This document shows positions 36,204-45,449 of a stretch of DNA of 64,000 nt, in pieces (position 1 is the stretch's first letter; each line of letters opens with the position of its first letter). The stretch spans positions 62,001 through 126,000 of the forward strand of contig JBMNOP010000009.1 in the NCBI GenBank assembly GCA_050943135.1, read 5' to 3'. The stretch comes from RUG695 sp050943135. GTDB taxonomy: Bacteria; Planctomycetota; Planctomycetia; Pirellulales; Thermoguttaceae. A program made the translations under genes and the position numbers. The notes under the pieces are model-generated. The model worked only from the letters and a program-made list of their open reading frames with translations, had not been told where the DNA came from and did not search any database.

Positions 36204-36233
36204 ATTGTAACGACTCCCAGAGAATGTTACAAT
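36204..36233. promoter_or_regulatory. Perfectly symmetric face-to-face promoter or operator
   Basis: ATTGTAAC and GTTACAAT form a perfect 8-bp inverted repeat with a 14-bp spacer. Because of the symmetry, both strands read TTGTAA, 17 bp, TACAAT, which fits -35 and -10 boxes pointing at the kinase gene and at purA over the same 29 bp. It could instead be a repressor operator. A second plus-strand candidate, TGGTACAAT, lies at 36261-36269. Confidence 0.5.
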
Positions 36234-36395
36234 CAAACTCCTTTTCCATTCCCGGCAATCTGGTACAATGGAAATCGTGCATGAGTCCGAGAAATTTCCC
36301 TTGGGAAACCGCAACCAGAGGCCCGGGAAGCTCTTTATCCAAAGGCGTACAAGTAGATAACGTCGCCGAATTGGCTCACAAGGAGATCGTAAGAA

Positions 36396-37697
36396 ATGGG
36401 TGCGACAGCCGTTATCGGTTTACAGTGGGGAGACGAAGCAAAAGGGAAGATCGTCGATCTCCTCAGCGAAGAACACGACATTGTCGTCCGCTATCAAGGG
36501 GGGGCCAATGCGGGGCACACCGTCGTTTTCGGTGGACAGAAATTCAAGCTCTCGTTGATCCCGAGCGGTATCTTTCACCATAACGTGCAGAGTGTCATTG
36601 CCAGCGGTGTCGTTATCGATCCGGCCTCGATTCTCGTGGAAATCGAATCACTCACCTCGTGTGGCGTGACAATTGGCTCGAACCTGATGATCAGTGACCG
36701 TGCCCACGTTATCTTCCCGTGGCACAAAGAAGAAGACCGCCTGATGAACGATATGGGCGTCGGCAAAGAGGCGATCGGCACCACAATGCGCGGGATCGGC
36801 CCCTGCTACCGCGATAAGATCGGCCGCTCCTCGGCCATCCGTTTCGGAGATCTGTTCCGTACCGACCTGAAAGAGAAGATCGAAAAGATTGCGGCCATTA
36901 AAAACAGGAGTCTTCCCGGACTCACTCCCAATGCCGAAGTTGCCGCACAGGTCGAGGTGATGGATGCCGACGAAATCTACCGCCAGTATTCCGAGTACGC
37001 CGAAAAGCTTCGTCCCTTTGTCGCCGACGTAACGGGATACCTGCTCGATGCCGTTGATGCCGGAAAGAAAATTCTTTTTGAAGGGGCACAAGGGGCACTT
37101 TTGGATATCGACCATGGCACCTTCCCCTATGTAACCTCCAGCAATTCCTCCGGTGTCGGCATCTCGTCCGGCGCCGGCGTTCCCGCCCGCTGTATCGATC
37201 GTCTGATCGGGATCGTCAAGGTCTATACCACCAGGGTCGGCGGTGGACCCTTCCCGACCGAACTCGATAACGAGATCGGTCAGAAGATCCGCGACCGGGG
37301 AAACGAATACGGTACGGTCACCAAACGCCCGCGCCGTTGCGGGTGGTTCGACGCGGTCGCCGTTCGCTACACTTCTCGTTTAAGCGGCGTAACCGAGATT
37401 GCGTTGATGCTCCTCGATGTTCTTTCGACCTTCGATAAGATCAACATCTGCACCGCGTACGAGATCGACGGCAAACGCACGACGCATTTCCCCGCCAATG
37501 CCGAGGACCTGCGAAAAGCCAAGCCGATTTTCGAAACACACCCCGGCTGGCCCGAAGATATCACCAAGGTCACGAAGTTCGCCGATCTTCCCGAAAATGC
37601 AAAGAAGTACGTTGCCCGGCTTTCCGAAATTATCGGCAAACCGGTCTCGATGGTCTCGGTCGGTCCGGGCCGCGAACAAACAATAAAAGTCGAGTAA
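36396..37697 (+). CDS. purA: Adenylosuccinate synthetase
   Basis: Joins IMP and aspartate with GTP to form adenylosuccinate on the way to AMP. WGDEAKGKIVD at the N-terminus, QGGANAGHTV and RGIGPCYRDK are conserved. 433 residues, normal length. A perfect AAGGAG lies eight bases before the ATG. smpB follows after 52 bases on the same strand. Confidence 0.97.
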   Translation: MGATAVIGLQWGDEAKGKIVDLLSEEHDIVVRYQGGANAGHTVVFGGQKFKLSLIPSGIFHHNVQSVIASGVVIDPASILVEIESLTSCGVTIGSNLMISDRAHVIFPWHKEEDRLMNDMGVGKEAIGTTMRGIGPCYRDKIGRSSAIRFGDLFRTDLKEKIEKIAAIKNRSLPGLTPNAEVAAQVEVMDADEIYRQYSEYAEKLRPFVADVTGYLLDAVDAGKKILFEGAQGALLDIDHGTFPYVTSSNSSGVGISSGAGVPARCIDRLIGIVKVYTTRVGGGPFPTELDNEIGQKIRDRGNEYGTVTKRPRRCGWFDAVAVRYTSRLSGVTEIALMLLDVLSTFDKINICTAYEIDGKRTTHFPANAEDLRKAKPIFETHPGWPEDITKVTKFADLPENAKKYVARLSEIIGKPVSMVSVGPGREQTIKVE

Positions 37698-37749
37698 GAG
37701 TCCGCTCGGGGGGACGGACGGCCCCGCCCGGGGAAGAGGAAAATCTCCT

Positions 37750-38238
37750 TTGGCCAAGAGCAGTAAAAACAAACCGAGTACCGTAACGGGCGAAAAGGTG
37801 GTAAGTGAAAACCGCCGCGCACGCTACGACTACCACATCCTCGACACCCTCGAGTGCGGTATCGTTTTGACGGGAAGCGAAGTTAAAAGCCTGCGCAACG
37901 GTCGTGTTTCGATTACCGATTCCTATGCTAAAGTCAAAAACGGTGAGCTTTGGCTTGTCGGGTGCGATATTCCCGAATATCTCGAAGCAAACCGATTTAA
38001 TCACAAGCCGAAACGGGACCGCAAACTCCTTCTCCACAAGCGGGAAATGCGTCGTTTCGCCGAAAAAGCCCTCGAAAAAGGGTTCACCCTCGTCCCCTTA
38101 AAACTCTATTTTAACCGAGGGCGAGCCAAGATTCTCGTCGGCTTGTGTAGGGGAAAACAGGAATTCGACAAGCGCGAATCAAAGAAAAAGTCCGACACTG
38201 AAAAGGGTCTGCGCATGTCGATGATGAAACGCAGATAA
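37750..38238 (+). CDS. smpB: SsrA-binding protein
   Basis: Brings tmRNA to stalled ribosomes for trans-translation. Conserved segments are ENRRARYDYHI, CGIVLTGSEVKSLR, SYAKVKNGELWLV and the basic C-terminal tail beginning KKKSDTEK. 162 residues, as expected. The start is the rare TTG, with GAGGAAA upstream and no nearby ATG that preserves the family N-terminus. The ssrA gene is not recognisable in the window. Confidence 0.95.
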   Translation: MAKSSKNKPSTVTGEKVVSENRRARYDYHILDTLECGIVLTGSEVKSLRNGRVSITDSYAKVKNGELWLVGCDIPEYLEANRFNHKPKRDRKLLLHKREMRRFAEKALEKGFTLVPLKLYFNRGRAKILVGLCRGKQEFDKRESKKKSDTEKGLRMSMMKRR

Positions 38239-38312
38239 CGCACGGGTTCCGGCACGGCATCGCCCGTAAATCAATTTAGACCGCGCACACAAGAAAGGTT
38301 CGGCACAGCAGC

Positions 38313-40130
38313 GTGGGGCGTTCTTCTCTTTTTCACACCACGCGATCCCACTTCCGTCCGTCTTTCGGCGATGCCGAAAGACGGACCCCCTTTCTTGCGG
38401 CCCTTCTCGTAACACTGGCCGCACTCTTTTTTTTCCTGGTCCTCTCGGAATCGCTCCCCCCCGTGTGGGACGAGGGGGATACCGCTTCCCGCGCCGATTC
38501 GGTTCTCCGCTGGGCACAAGGGGATTTCTCCAGAAAAGGCTTTTCTCGGGAATCGGCATGGTCCGAGGAGACGCTATGTCGATATTTCCCGAACACCGTT
38601 TCACGCGAAGGGCATCCCGCGGGTTATGTCATCCTGACGGCGGCAGGCAAGGCGTTTGCCACCTCCGCCGGTCTGGCCGGGGAAGGCAAACCTCTCTCTG
38701 AGAAGGCGGCGTACCGGTTTGGCGTGATTCTTCTTTGGTCGGTCGCGCTCGGCGCGTGTTTCTATCGGATTGAAAAGAGTTTTTTCCGTACGGCGGCAAT
38801 CTTCTCGGTCTTGTCGATTGTTTTTCTTCCGCGGATCTTTGTGCACTCACAGATCGCCTTTGGCGACTCGCCCCTCATCTCGGGATGGATTCTTGCCTGG
38901 GCATGCTTCCCGCGGTCGAAAAAAAAGATCGGCCGTTGGATTCTTTGGGGGGCTCTGTTGGGGTTGTGCGCTTCGGCGAAATTCTCTGGGGCGCTTGTAT
39001 CGGTTCCCTTCCTTCTTTGGATACTCGGTCGAAAAGACCGACACGAATTCCTCGCGCTTCTTCCGGCCGCGGCGGCATCTGCGCTTTTCGTGTTCTGGCT
39101 CCTGAACCCACCGATCTGGCATGCTCCTTTTTCCGGGATCACGAAATACGTGTGGCTCAACACTCACAGAAGCGCATACAACATCGGCATCCTCTTTTTG
39201 GGGAAGCTCTACTCGCTCGATCGTCCTCTTCCCTGGTGGAACCCGCTCTTTTGGACGGCGGTGACCGTTCCGGTTGGAATTCTCTTTTCGGCATTGGGGC
39301 TCCTCGGTGCGGCGGCGGGAAAGAGTCTGACTTCGTTTCGAAAAGGAGGAACGAAAGAAGATAAAGAAGGGGACGGCTTTCTCACCGACGATCGTCTGGG
39401 AGAAGTCAACCTTCTCTTTCTCAACTGGCTAACGCTTATCGCGGTTCGGATGTTTCCCGGACTTCCGGTACATGACGGAGTCCGCCTCTTCGCCGCGGCG
39501 TTCCCTTTCCTCGGAATTCTCGGGGGACTCGGATTCGCCGGTCTTTGGGCTCGAAAAGGACTCATTCCGCGCCTCGGGGCGCTTTTGCTCTTGCTCGGTT
39601 CGGGCTCGTCGCTTTTCTGGTATTTCCCGCAGGGGCTTTCGTATTACAATCTGTTGATCGGGGGTCTTCCGGGTGCGGCACGTGCCGGAATGGAGGTTAC
39701 CTACTACTGGGACGGACTCGATCGTGAGGTCGTTTCATTCCTCAAATCGGGATCACCCGAAGAGACGACGCGTCCCATTCTTTTCAGCGCGGCGTCGCCA
39801 GCCACCCTCGCGCGCTGGCAGCGATGGGAAAAGATTCCCGGCAGGGTCGAGACGATCTCCGATTTTATCGGAAAAGAGAATGTTCCGAGCCGCTTGGCAC
39901 AGGCTCCGTTCCGCTGGTATATCTTACAGAACCGCGGCTCCGGTCTGACGGCGTATGACCGTGCGCTCATTCGACGCGCCAAACCGGTATGGATCAAGAC
40001 GGCCGGTTGGCGGAAAACGCCGAAATGCTTGGCGAAAACCCCCTGGGGACTTCCTCGTATCGCGCTGTTGCTCGTCTATCGCTACGAGGACTTTTGCGTT
40101 CCCCCGGTGGCTGAAGCGCGGAACGAATAA
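38313..40130 (+). CDS. Polytopic GT39/PMT-like membrane protein
   Basis: Inner-membrane GT-C-type glycosyltransferase candidate with about ten spans. After the first span comes PVWDEGDTASRADSV, whose acidic pair corresponds to the catalytic Asp-Glu motif of PMT/ArnT-like enzymes. GHPAGYVI in the first periplasmic loop and a long C-terminal soluble part also fit. Lipid-linked sugar is the expected donor; the acceptor is unknown. The start is GTG with only a distant AAAGG. It follows smpB by 74 bases and converges on plsC. Confidence 0.78.
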   Translation: MGRSSLFHTTRSHFRPSFGDAERRTPFLAALLVTLAALFFFLVLSESLPPVWDEGDTASRADSVLRWAQGDFSRKGFSRESAWSEETLCRYFPNTVSREGHPAGYVILTAAGKAFATSAGLAGEGKPLSEKAAYRFGVILLWSVALGACFYRIEKSFFRTAAIFSVLSIVFLPRIFVHSQIAFGDSPLISGWILAWACFPRSKKKIGRWILWGALLGLCASAKFSGALVSVPFLLWILGRKDRHEFLALLPAAAASALFVFWLLNPPIWHAPFSGITKYVWLNTHRSAYNIGILFLGKLYSLDRPLPWWNPLFWTAVTVPVGILFSALGLLGAAAGKSLTSFRKGGTKEDKEGDGFLTDDRLGEVNLLFLNWLTLIAVRMFPGLPVHDGVRLFAAAFPFLGILGGLGFAGLWARKGLIPRLGALLLLLGSGSSLFWYFPQGLSYYNLLIGGLPGAARAGMEVTYYWDGLDREVVSFLKSGSPEETTRPILFSAASPATLARWQRWEKIPGRVETISDFIGKENVPSRLAQAPFRWYILQNRGSGLTAYDRALIRRAKPVWIKTAGWRKTPKCLAKTPWGLPRIALLLVYRYEDFCVPPVAEARNE

Positions 40131-40165
40131 GAAATTCCCCGCGACACCCGGATAACGAAAAAGGG

Positions 40166-40849
40166 CTATTTGACGAACCGGGCATTGATCCGCTCAAAGA
40201 TCGCGCGTACGCGCGACTCGACTAGGTTGTGCAGTTCTTCTTCCGAAAGATCTTTGTAGTCGTCGGGTGTAATCGGCTGACCGTACTCGATACGAAGCCC
40301 TTTCCCAAAGATAGAGGGGAACTTCTTTTGACGGGGATATGCCTGGAACGCCCCGGCGATCGCGGTCGGCACAATCACCGAACCGGTCTTGACGGCAATA
40401 TTCACATACCCCTTCATGAAGGGGATCATCGCACCGTCATGAGAACGGCTTCCCTCCGGGAAGATCAGCACCATCTCGTTGTTGCGCAGTCGACGGATTG
40501 TCTCTTTGACGCCCTGAAACCCAATCCCTTCCTGGTCGAGCTGAATGGCATTGACTGAGGCAATCAAAAGCGAGAACGGCTTAAATTTAAAGAGTTGTTT
40601 GCGCGCCAGGTAATTCATCGGCCGCCAGAAACCCGCGCCGACCGCGGGAGGGTCGAGGTAGCTCTGATGGTTCGAAACGACCAATGCCGGCCCCTTTTTC
40701 GGAATGTTCCGTCGTCCTGTATACCGAGCTCGGAAGAGGAAGACCATCACGAGCCAGCAGAGGCACCAGCAGAAATGGTACCACGTCTTCTGTGCCCACG
40801 AGACATGCCGTCCCTTGCGGCTTTTCGATTTTGTTTGCTTCTCTGCCAT
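40166..40849 (-). CDS. plsC: 1-acyl-sn-glycerol-3-phosphate acyltransferase family protein
   Basis: Transfers an acyl chain to lysophosphatidate to make phosphatidate for membrane lipid synthesis. Motif I NHQSYLDPP has the catalytic His and Asp of HX4D; motif III FPEGSRSHDG binds the phosphate. A hydrophobic segment at residues 25-45 anchors it in the membrane. 227 residues. It is eight bases after the zinc-ribbon gene. Acyltransfer to another glycerol lipid cannot be excluded. Confidence 0.9.
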   Translation of the reverse strand: MAEKQTKSKSRKGRHVSWAQKTWYHFCWCLCWLVMVFLFRARYTGRRNIPKKGPALVVSNHQSYLDPPAVGAGFWRPMNYLARKQLFKFKPFSLLIASVNAIQLDQEGIGFQGVKETIRRLRNNEMVLIFPEGSRSHDGAMIPFMKGYVNIAVKTGSVIVPTAIAGAFQAYPRQKKFPSIFGKGLRIEYGQPITPDDYKDLSEEELHNLVESRVRAIFERINARFVK

Positions 40850-40857
40850 AACCGTAA

Positions 40858-41739
40858 CTACCTTCTGTGGCGAACCGTGGTCGGGTCCGGAGCTTTGGAA
40901 TCGAGCTTCGGGCGTTTGGTAGCCTTGCGGGGAACGGGTGTCGCAGACTCACCGCTTTCGGTCCCGCCCTCAGCGCCGTCGACACCTTCCGAAGCTTCGA
41001 CAGAAAAGTTTTCACCACCCGGGTCGGTAACCGCTGCCGGAGTGGGTCGGGAGATTTCGCGATGCTGCCAGATCCAGCCCCCTTCTTGATCGAACATCAA
41101 ACCGCGCAACAAAATAACCGCCAGCAGAAAAACAACCACAACGGCCAGCGCGTCGGTAAAGTTCATGTCAAAAAGGACGACCGGGACAAAGGCGGCAAAG
41201 ATCGCCATCGGTACCAGATAAGCGAGTGCCATCACCCCTGGATTCATATAAAGAAGGATCAGCTCGTAAAGAATCCAAAGAACCATCAGAAGACCGGCAC
41301 CGAGAAGCGACTTTTTTCCAAGCTGTCCACCGAGGAAGATTTCCAGGTCGTTCGGATCGCGGAACGTAATATATCCGTATTTCACCAGCGGGAAAGCCAC
41401 CACCAGTCCCAAAAGGATTCCGACCGGAATCGCCAGGGGCAAAAAGTGGACGAAGTGGAAAATGAGCGCGATCAAAAGAACTGCGGACAGCACCGCCAGG
41501 TTAACAATGATCGCACGACCGGTGAACGAGTAACTCTTCTGTTCGATCGGTCGAACAAGATCGGGATTTCGAACCTTTTTGCCGTCAATCACCAGTTCAT
41601 CGGGACTGACGATCGTCACGTTCGCTTTCGGAATCTCAATGGTATGACCACATTTCGGGCAGGGCCCCTTCTTTCCGGCGAAGCGATCGCTCACCTCGAA
41701 TTGGGTCATACACCCGGGACATATTACATGGATCGACAT
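40858..41739 (-). CDS. Zinc-ribbon membrane protein of unknown function
   Basis: Starts with an MJ0042-like zinc ribbon (CPGC near residue 8 and CPKCG near residue 27) that should face the cytoplasm. About six hydrophobic segments follow between residues 72 and 220, then a polar acidic tail of about 65 residues ending in basic residues. I see no enzymatic motif. It lies between pfkA (17 bases) and plsC (8 bases) on the same strand, so the three are probably one transcript. Confidence 0.75.
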   Translation of the reverse strand: MSIHVICPGCMTQFEVSDRFAGKKGPCPKCGHTIEIPKANVTIVSPDELVIDGKKVRNPDLVRPIEQKSYSFTGRAIIVNLAVLSAVLLIALIFHFVHFLPLAIPVGILLGLVVAFPLVKYGYITFRDPNDLEIFLGGQLGKKSLLGAGLLMVLWILYELILLYMNPGVMALAYLVPMAIFAAFVPVVLFDMNFTDALAVVVVFLLAVILLRGLMFDQEGGWIWQHREISRPTPAAVTDPGGENFSVEASEGVDGAEGGTESGESATPVPRKATKRPKLDSKAPDPTTVRHRR

Positions 41740-41756
41740 CGCCGCAAAATCCTTTC

Positions 41757-42746
41757 TCAGGTCGAGAGGGCATTAAGAAGCATCATCATCTTATCGGAAA
41801 TCTGACGGTGATCGGCAATCACTTCTTCAAAAGGAGAAAGTCGAATTTCGCCGTCGATATGCCCGACCATCTTCCCGGTTTCCCCTGTTCGGAGAGACTT
41901 GACCGCAGCGACACCGAGAGTGGCCGCCAAGAGTCGGTCCGCCGGACAGGGGGTTCCGCCTCGCTGCACATGTCCCAGAACGACCACGCGCATCTCGTAG
42001 GGGCTTCCCCCCTTTTTCAACGAGTCGAGCATCGCGTAAGCTCCGCCGATATCGTCTCCCTCGGCAACAACCATGATCATCGAACGCTTTCCGAGTTCGC
42101 GGTAACTTTTCAGAGCACTGACAATCTTCGGAATTTCGGTCGGGATCTCGGGAACCGCCACGATTTCGCACCCGCCGGCAATCGCGGTTTTGAGTGCCAA
42201 ATCACCGCAATGCCGCCCCATCACCTCCACAATAAACATCATGTTGTGACTTCCCGCGGTATCGCGCAACTTGTCGATCGCCTCGACCGCCGTTTGTATT
42301 GCCGTGGGAAACCCGATCGTCGCGTCGGTGCCGAGCAGGTCGTTGTCGATGGTACCGGGGATCCCAAGGACTTTCCCGTTCCAAATTTTCGTCAGGTTCA
42401 GTGCTCCGGTCATCGAGCCGTTCCCCCCGATCACGATCAGCGCGTCAAACGCGTTACGGGTCAGGGTCTCGGCGGCACGCGCCACGCCCTGCGGGGTCGC
42501 ATATTCGGTACAACGGCTACTGTGAAGGATCGTCCCGCCCCGGCTGGTCAACCCCGAAACCTCTCGAACGCCAAGAATGTTGAGACTGCCGCTTCCATCA
42601 AAAAAGTCCTCGTCGAGAATTCCCTGATACCCGTGCCGAATCCCGACCACTTGGTCCTGGTGAAGACCCGCCGCACGAACGATGGCGCGAATACACGGAT
42701 TCATTCCCGGGGCATCGCCGCCGCTGCATAATACTCCGATTCTCAT
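41757..42746 (-). CDS. pfkA: 6-phosphofructokinase
   Basis: Phosphorylates fructose 6-phosphate in glycolysis. The N-terminal SGGDAPGMN, the substrate site GTIDND (131-136, catalytic Asp134), and MGRHCGDLAL are conserved. The nucleotide-loop motif reads GGNGS (107-111) instead of GGDGS, so the Mg-binding Asp of E. coli is Asn. Gly131 before TIDND indicates an ATP enzyme rather than the PPi type, which has Lys there. 329 residues. It follows the PfkB-family kinase by 100 bases. Confidence 0.9.
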   Translation of the reverse strand: MRIGVLCSGGDAPGMNPCIRAIVRAAGLHQDQVVGIRHGYQGILDEDFFDGSGSLNILGVREVSGLTSRGGTILHSSRCTEYATPQGVARAAETLTRNAFDALIVIGGNGSMTGALNLTKIWNGKVLGIPGTIDNDLLGTDATIGFPTAIQTAVEAIDKLRDTAGSHNMMFIVEVMGRHCGDLALKTAIAGGCEIVAVPEIPTEIPKIVSALKSYRELGKRSMIMVVAEGDDIGGAYAMLDSLKKGGSPYEMRVVVLGHVQRGGTPCPADRLLAATLGVAAVKSLRTGETGKMVGHIDGEIRLSPFEEVIADHRQISDKMMMLLNALST

Positions 42747-42846
42747 CTGTACCCCTTTCTATCCGTCAAAATGGTTACTCGCTAAAAAACATCATCGCAA
42801 CTCTTTCCGGTGACGCAAAATGTCGCCATCGAAAAAACCGTGCGGT

Positions 42847-43809
42847 TCAGAGCGTCTGGTATCCCAATTGATTTTCGGCCAAGAACGCCTCGGCTTCGGC
42901 TTTGGTAAAGACCGATTCGGTCGCGCTTACATGACGGACGGCGCTCATCCCCTGCGCTCCGGCACGGTTCATCAGTACAAAGGGCTCATCCCCGACCAGG
43001 AGTCCGTGGACAAAACCGGCTGCGAAGGCATCGCCGGAACCGGTTCCGCCGACAAAATCGGCTTTAAAGATACCGGTACGGAACTTGTCGGCATCGGAAT
43101 AGAAAATCGCCCCGGCCTCGCCGCAGGTGATGACCGCCGTTTTGGCCCCGGCATCCAGGAAAATTTTCGCCTGTTCGACCGGATCTGTTTTTCCGCAGAC
43201 CGCCTCCCCCTCGTCGTTGTTCGGCATGAAGTAGTCGACATAGGGCAGGAGCGGCTTAATGACATCCCAATATGGACGTTTGCCGTAAAGGACCAGGTCG
43301 AGAATCGTCTTTCCGCCATGGTCTTGGAATTTGCGCAAAAAATCGACCGTTTCCGGCTTTTCGAGTTCCGGCATCATCAGATACCCCCCCAGGTAAAGTA
43401 CCTCGGCCTCGTCGGCCCACGCCTCGGGGATATCGTGTATCGAGAACGATGCGTTCGCGCCGGTCGTGCTGACAAATCGGCGGTCTTCGCCGATAACATT
43501 GATGATTAGCGAGATCCCGGGACAGGCGTTCTTGACACGGCCGAGTCCCGAAACGTCGATGAAAGGCGCATCGAGCGAGCGGACCACGAAATCACTGAAC
43601 GAATCGTCCCCGACCGACCCGCAAAGCCCGGTCGGAACTTCGAGGCGGGAAAGGTTCAGCGCCACGTTCGAGGCACACCCGCCAAGCGTGAGCACAACTC
43701 CTTCGGTTTGAACCAGTTCGCCCGGTTTCGGGCAGTGGGAAATCGGAACGCACCCGACATCGGCAAAGAGGATACCGGCAGAAAGACAGCGATGTTTATT
43801 GGTGGCCAT
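42847..43809 (-). CDS. PfkB-family sugar or nucleoside kinase
   Basis: Ribokinase-fold enzyme. Signature 1 GGCASNVALNLSRL (43-56) and signature 2, here GGTGSGDAFAAGF (254-266), with the catalytic base Asp260. The usual DTTGAGD is altered to GGTGSGD, but the essential Gly and Asp remain. PNNDEGEAVCG is also typical. The substrate could be a sugar, nucleoside or sugar phosphate; sequence alone does not decide. It follows the AI-2E permease gene by 42 bases and precedes pfkA. Confidence 0.88.
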   Translation of the reverse strand: MATNKHRCLSAGILFADVGCVPISHCPKPGELVQTEGVVLTLGGCASNVALNLSRLEVPTGLCGSVGDDSFSDFVVRSLDAPFIDVSGLGRVKNACPGISLIINVIGEDRRFVSTTGANASFSIHDIPEAWADEAEVLYLGGYLMMPELEKPETVDFLRKFQDHGGKTILDLVLYGKRPYWDVIKPLLPYVDYFMPNNDEGEAVCGKTDPVEQAKIFLDAGAKTAVITCGEAGAIFYSDADKFRTGIFKADFVGGTGSGDAFAAGFVHGLLVGDEPFVLMNRAGAQGMSAVRHVSATESVFTKAEAEAFLAENQLGYQTL

Positions 43810-43851
43810 AAAAATTGCTTTTATGCAATGGGGTGGAACTTCCTACGCAAA

Positions 43852-45249
43852 TTACTCGGTCGGCGCTTCCGACGGCGACATGGTCTTTTCTTGCGGAATA
43901 CGGTTTGCCATCAAAATGGCAATCCATTTTGTCTCCTCAAACTGTAAAAGAATGATCTTGCAGATGACGGCCAGTGGCGGAGAAAGGAACATCCCGGTCG
44001 GACCGAGAAGCGACCCCCACATAATCAGGGAGATAAGCACCACCAGCGGGGAAACATCCAAACCGTCACCGAGCAGGAAAGGTTCCAGACCGTAACCGAT
44101 CCCGCAGTTGACCACAATAAAGAGGATTGCCACGATGATCCCGGGAACCAACCCTTTATCGGCTGTGGCAATAATAATCGGTGGGATCGCGGCGACAACC
44201 GAACCGATATTCGGAATGAAATTGAAGAAGAAGGCGATCACCCCCCACAACGCCCAATACTGAACATCCATCAAACCGAGGAAAAGCGTCACCAGGCTGC
44301 CGACGAGGAAACTGACGAACGTTTTGATCGTCATGTAGTTGCGAATGAGCGCAAGTACCGAGCGAACACGTTCGTTCTCTTGCACGCCGATCGCCGCTTC
44401 TACCTTACGGGGCAGACCTGTTACATCGACAAACATAAAAAGCAGGAGGAGTACGACCAGAAAAATCGTACTGGCGAACGACATCAGCTTGCCGATATAC
44501 TCACGCATGTACATGTAGAGCTGACTCATGCTGACCCGCAAGACTTTTCCGGGAGCTTCCGAAAGGTTTGCCGGAGGGAGGATATCGGCATCGCCGATTT
44601 CATCGGAGGGATTCGCTTCGACCGGAAGAGTCGATGCGGTGGCGGGCAGATTCTCTTGTGGGTCTGCCGTCTCGGCCGGTTCGGAGGAGAGCTCGGAAGC
44701 GAAAACCGAAGAAGCCTGTTCCATCGCCCGAGGGGAGGCATTTTGCGCAACGTGCGTCACCGAGGCATATTCGGACTCGGTGTCGGACTCTGGTTTCCTC
44801 TTTTCGATGAACGGAATAAACTCCATCAGCTCGTCCGGGTCGATGTTGTGGCTCTCCATCGTGGCGCTAAACGCTTTCCAATAACCCGGAAGGTTGTTCG
44901 AGAATTGCCTGAGCTGCGTCGAGAGGATCATAACGATCACCGCCCCGGCCAAAAGAACGCCGACGGTCAGCACCAGCACCGCAACAATCCTCGAAAATCG
45001 AAGCTTCTCTCGCATAAAGGAGTAAGGAGAAAAGAGGATAACGGCAAAAAATGCGGCGATAAAGAGCGGGGTGAGGACGCCGCGCGCGAAATAGATTCCG
45101 GCAAGGAGCACCACAATCGAAATGGTAATCAACCCGTAATTCGCCAGACGGCTCTGACCGATAAGCGAACCCCCCGATTGTTCCTGGGAAAGATTCTCGG
45201 GGTTGTTTTGTTTCCCGACGACCAAAACTTCATCTTTGTATTCTGACAT
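43852..45249 (-). CDS. AI-2E-family (PerM-like) transporter
   Basis: Membrane protein of the family containing TqsA and PerM, thought to export small molecules; few members are characterised. About eight spans are visible, with the C-terminal signature FIPNIGSVVAAIPP and GDGLDVSPLVVLISL. It is 465 residues, over 100 longer than usual, due to a Ser/Glu/Pro-rich insert at about 151-235 in the periplasmic loop before the YMYMREYIGK segment. A promoter lies upstream at 45291-45319. Confidence 0.88.
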   Translation of the reverse strand: MSEYKDEVLVVGKQNNPENLSQEQSGGSLIGQSRLANYGLITISIVVLLAGIYFARGVLTPLFIAAFFAVILFSPYSFMREKLRFSRIVAVLVLTVGVLLAGAVIVMILSTQLRQFSNNLPGYWKAFSATMESHNIDPDELMEFIPFIEKRKPESDTESEYASVTHVAQNASPRAMEQASSVFASELSSEPAETADPQENLPATASTLPVEANPSDEIGDADILPPANLSEAPGKVLRVSMSQLYMYMREYIGKLMSFASTIFLVVLLLLFMFVDVTGLPRKVEAAIGVQENERVRSVLALIRNYMTIKTFVSFLVGSLVTLFLGLMDVQYWALWGVIAFFFNFIPNIGSVVAAIPPIIIATADKGLVPGIIVAILFIVVNCGIGYGLEPFLLGDGLDVSPLVVLISLIMWGSLLGPTGMFLSPPLAVICKIILLQFEETKWIAILMANRIPQEKTMSPSEAPTE

Positions 45250-45290
45250 TAAACAACGCCTCCATTGAGTTGAATGCTAATCATCAGATT

Positions 45291-45319
45291 ATTTTACCGT
45301 CTGATGCGTGAAGGGGCAA
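45291..45319 (-). promoter_or_regulatory. Promoter for the AI-2E permease operon
   Basis: TTGCCC (45319-45314), 17-bp spacer and TAAAAT (45296-45291) on the minus strand, about 35 bases before the start codon. Confidence 0.5.
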
Positions 45320-45360
45320 CATTGGTGTCCGGCAAGGGGCCAAAGCTGGTACCCGATATA

Positions 45361-45411
45361 AAAATCGAAGGGGGAGAAGCCGTTTTTCTGACGAAACAAA
45401 TTTCTCCCCCC
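45361..45411 (-). terminator. Terminator after nqrF
   Basis: On the minus strand GGGGGAGAA and TTCTCCCCC form a nine-bp stem with a loop of about 23 bases, followed by a T-containing run. It lies 40 bases past the nqrF stop. Confidence 0.55.
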
Positions 45412-45449
45412 ACTCGGATAACCGCTTAGCGAAGGCGGAAAATGGAGGA

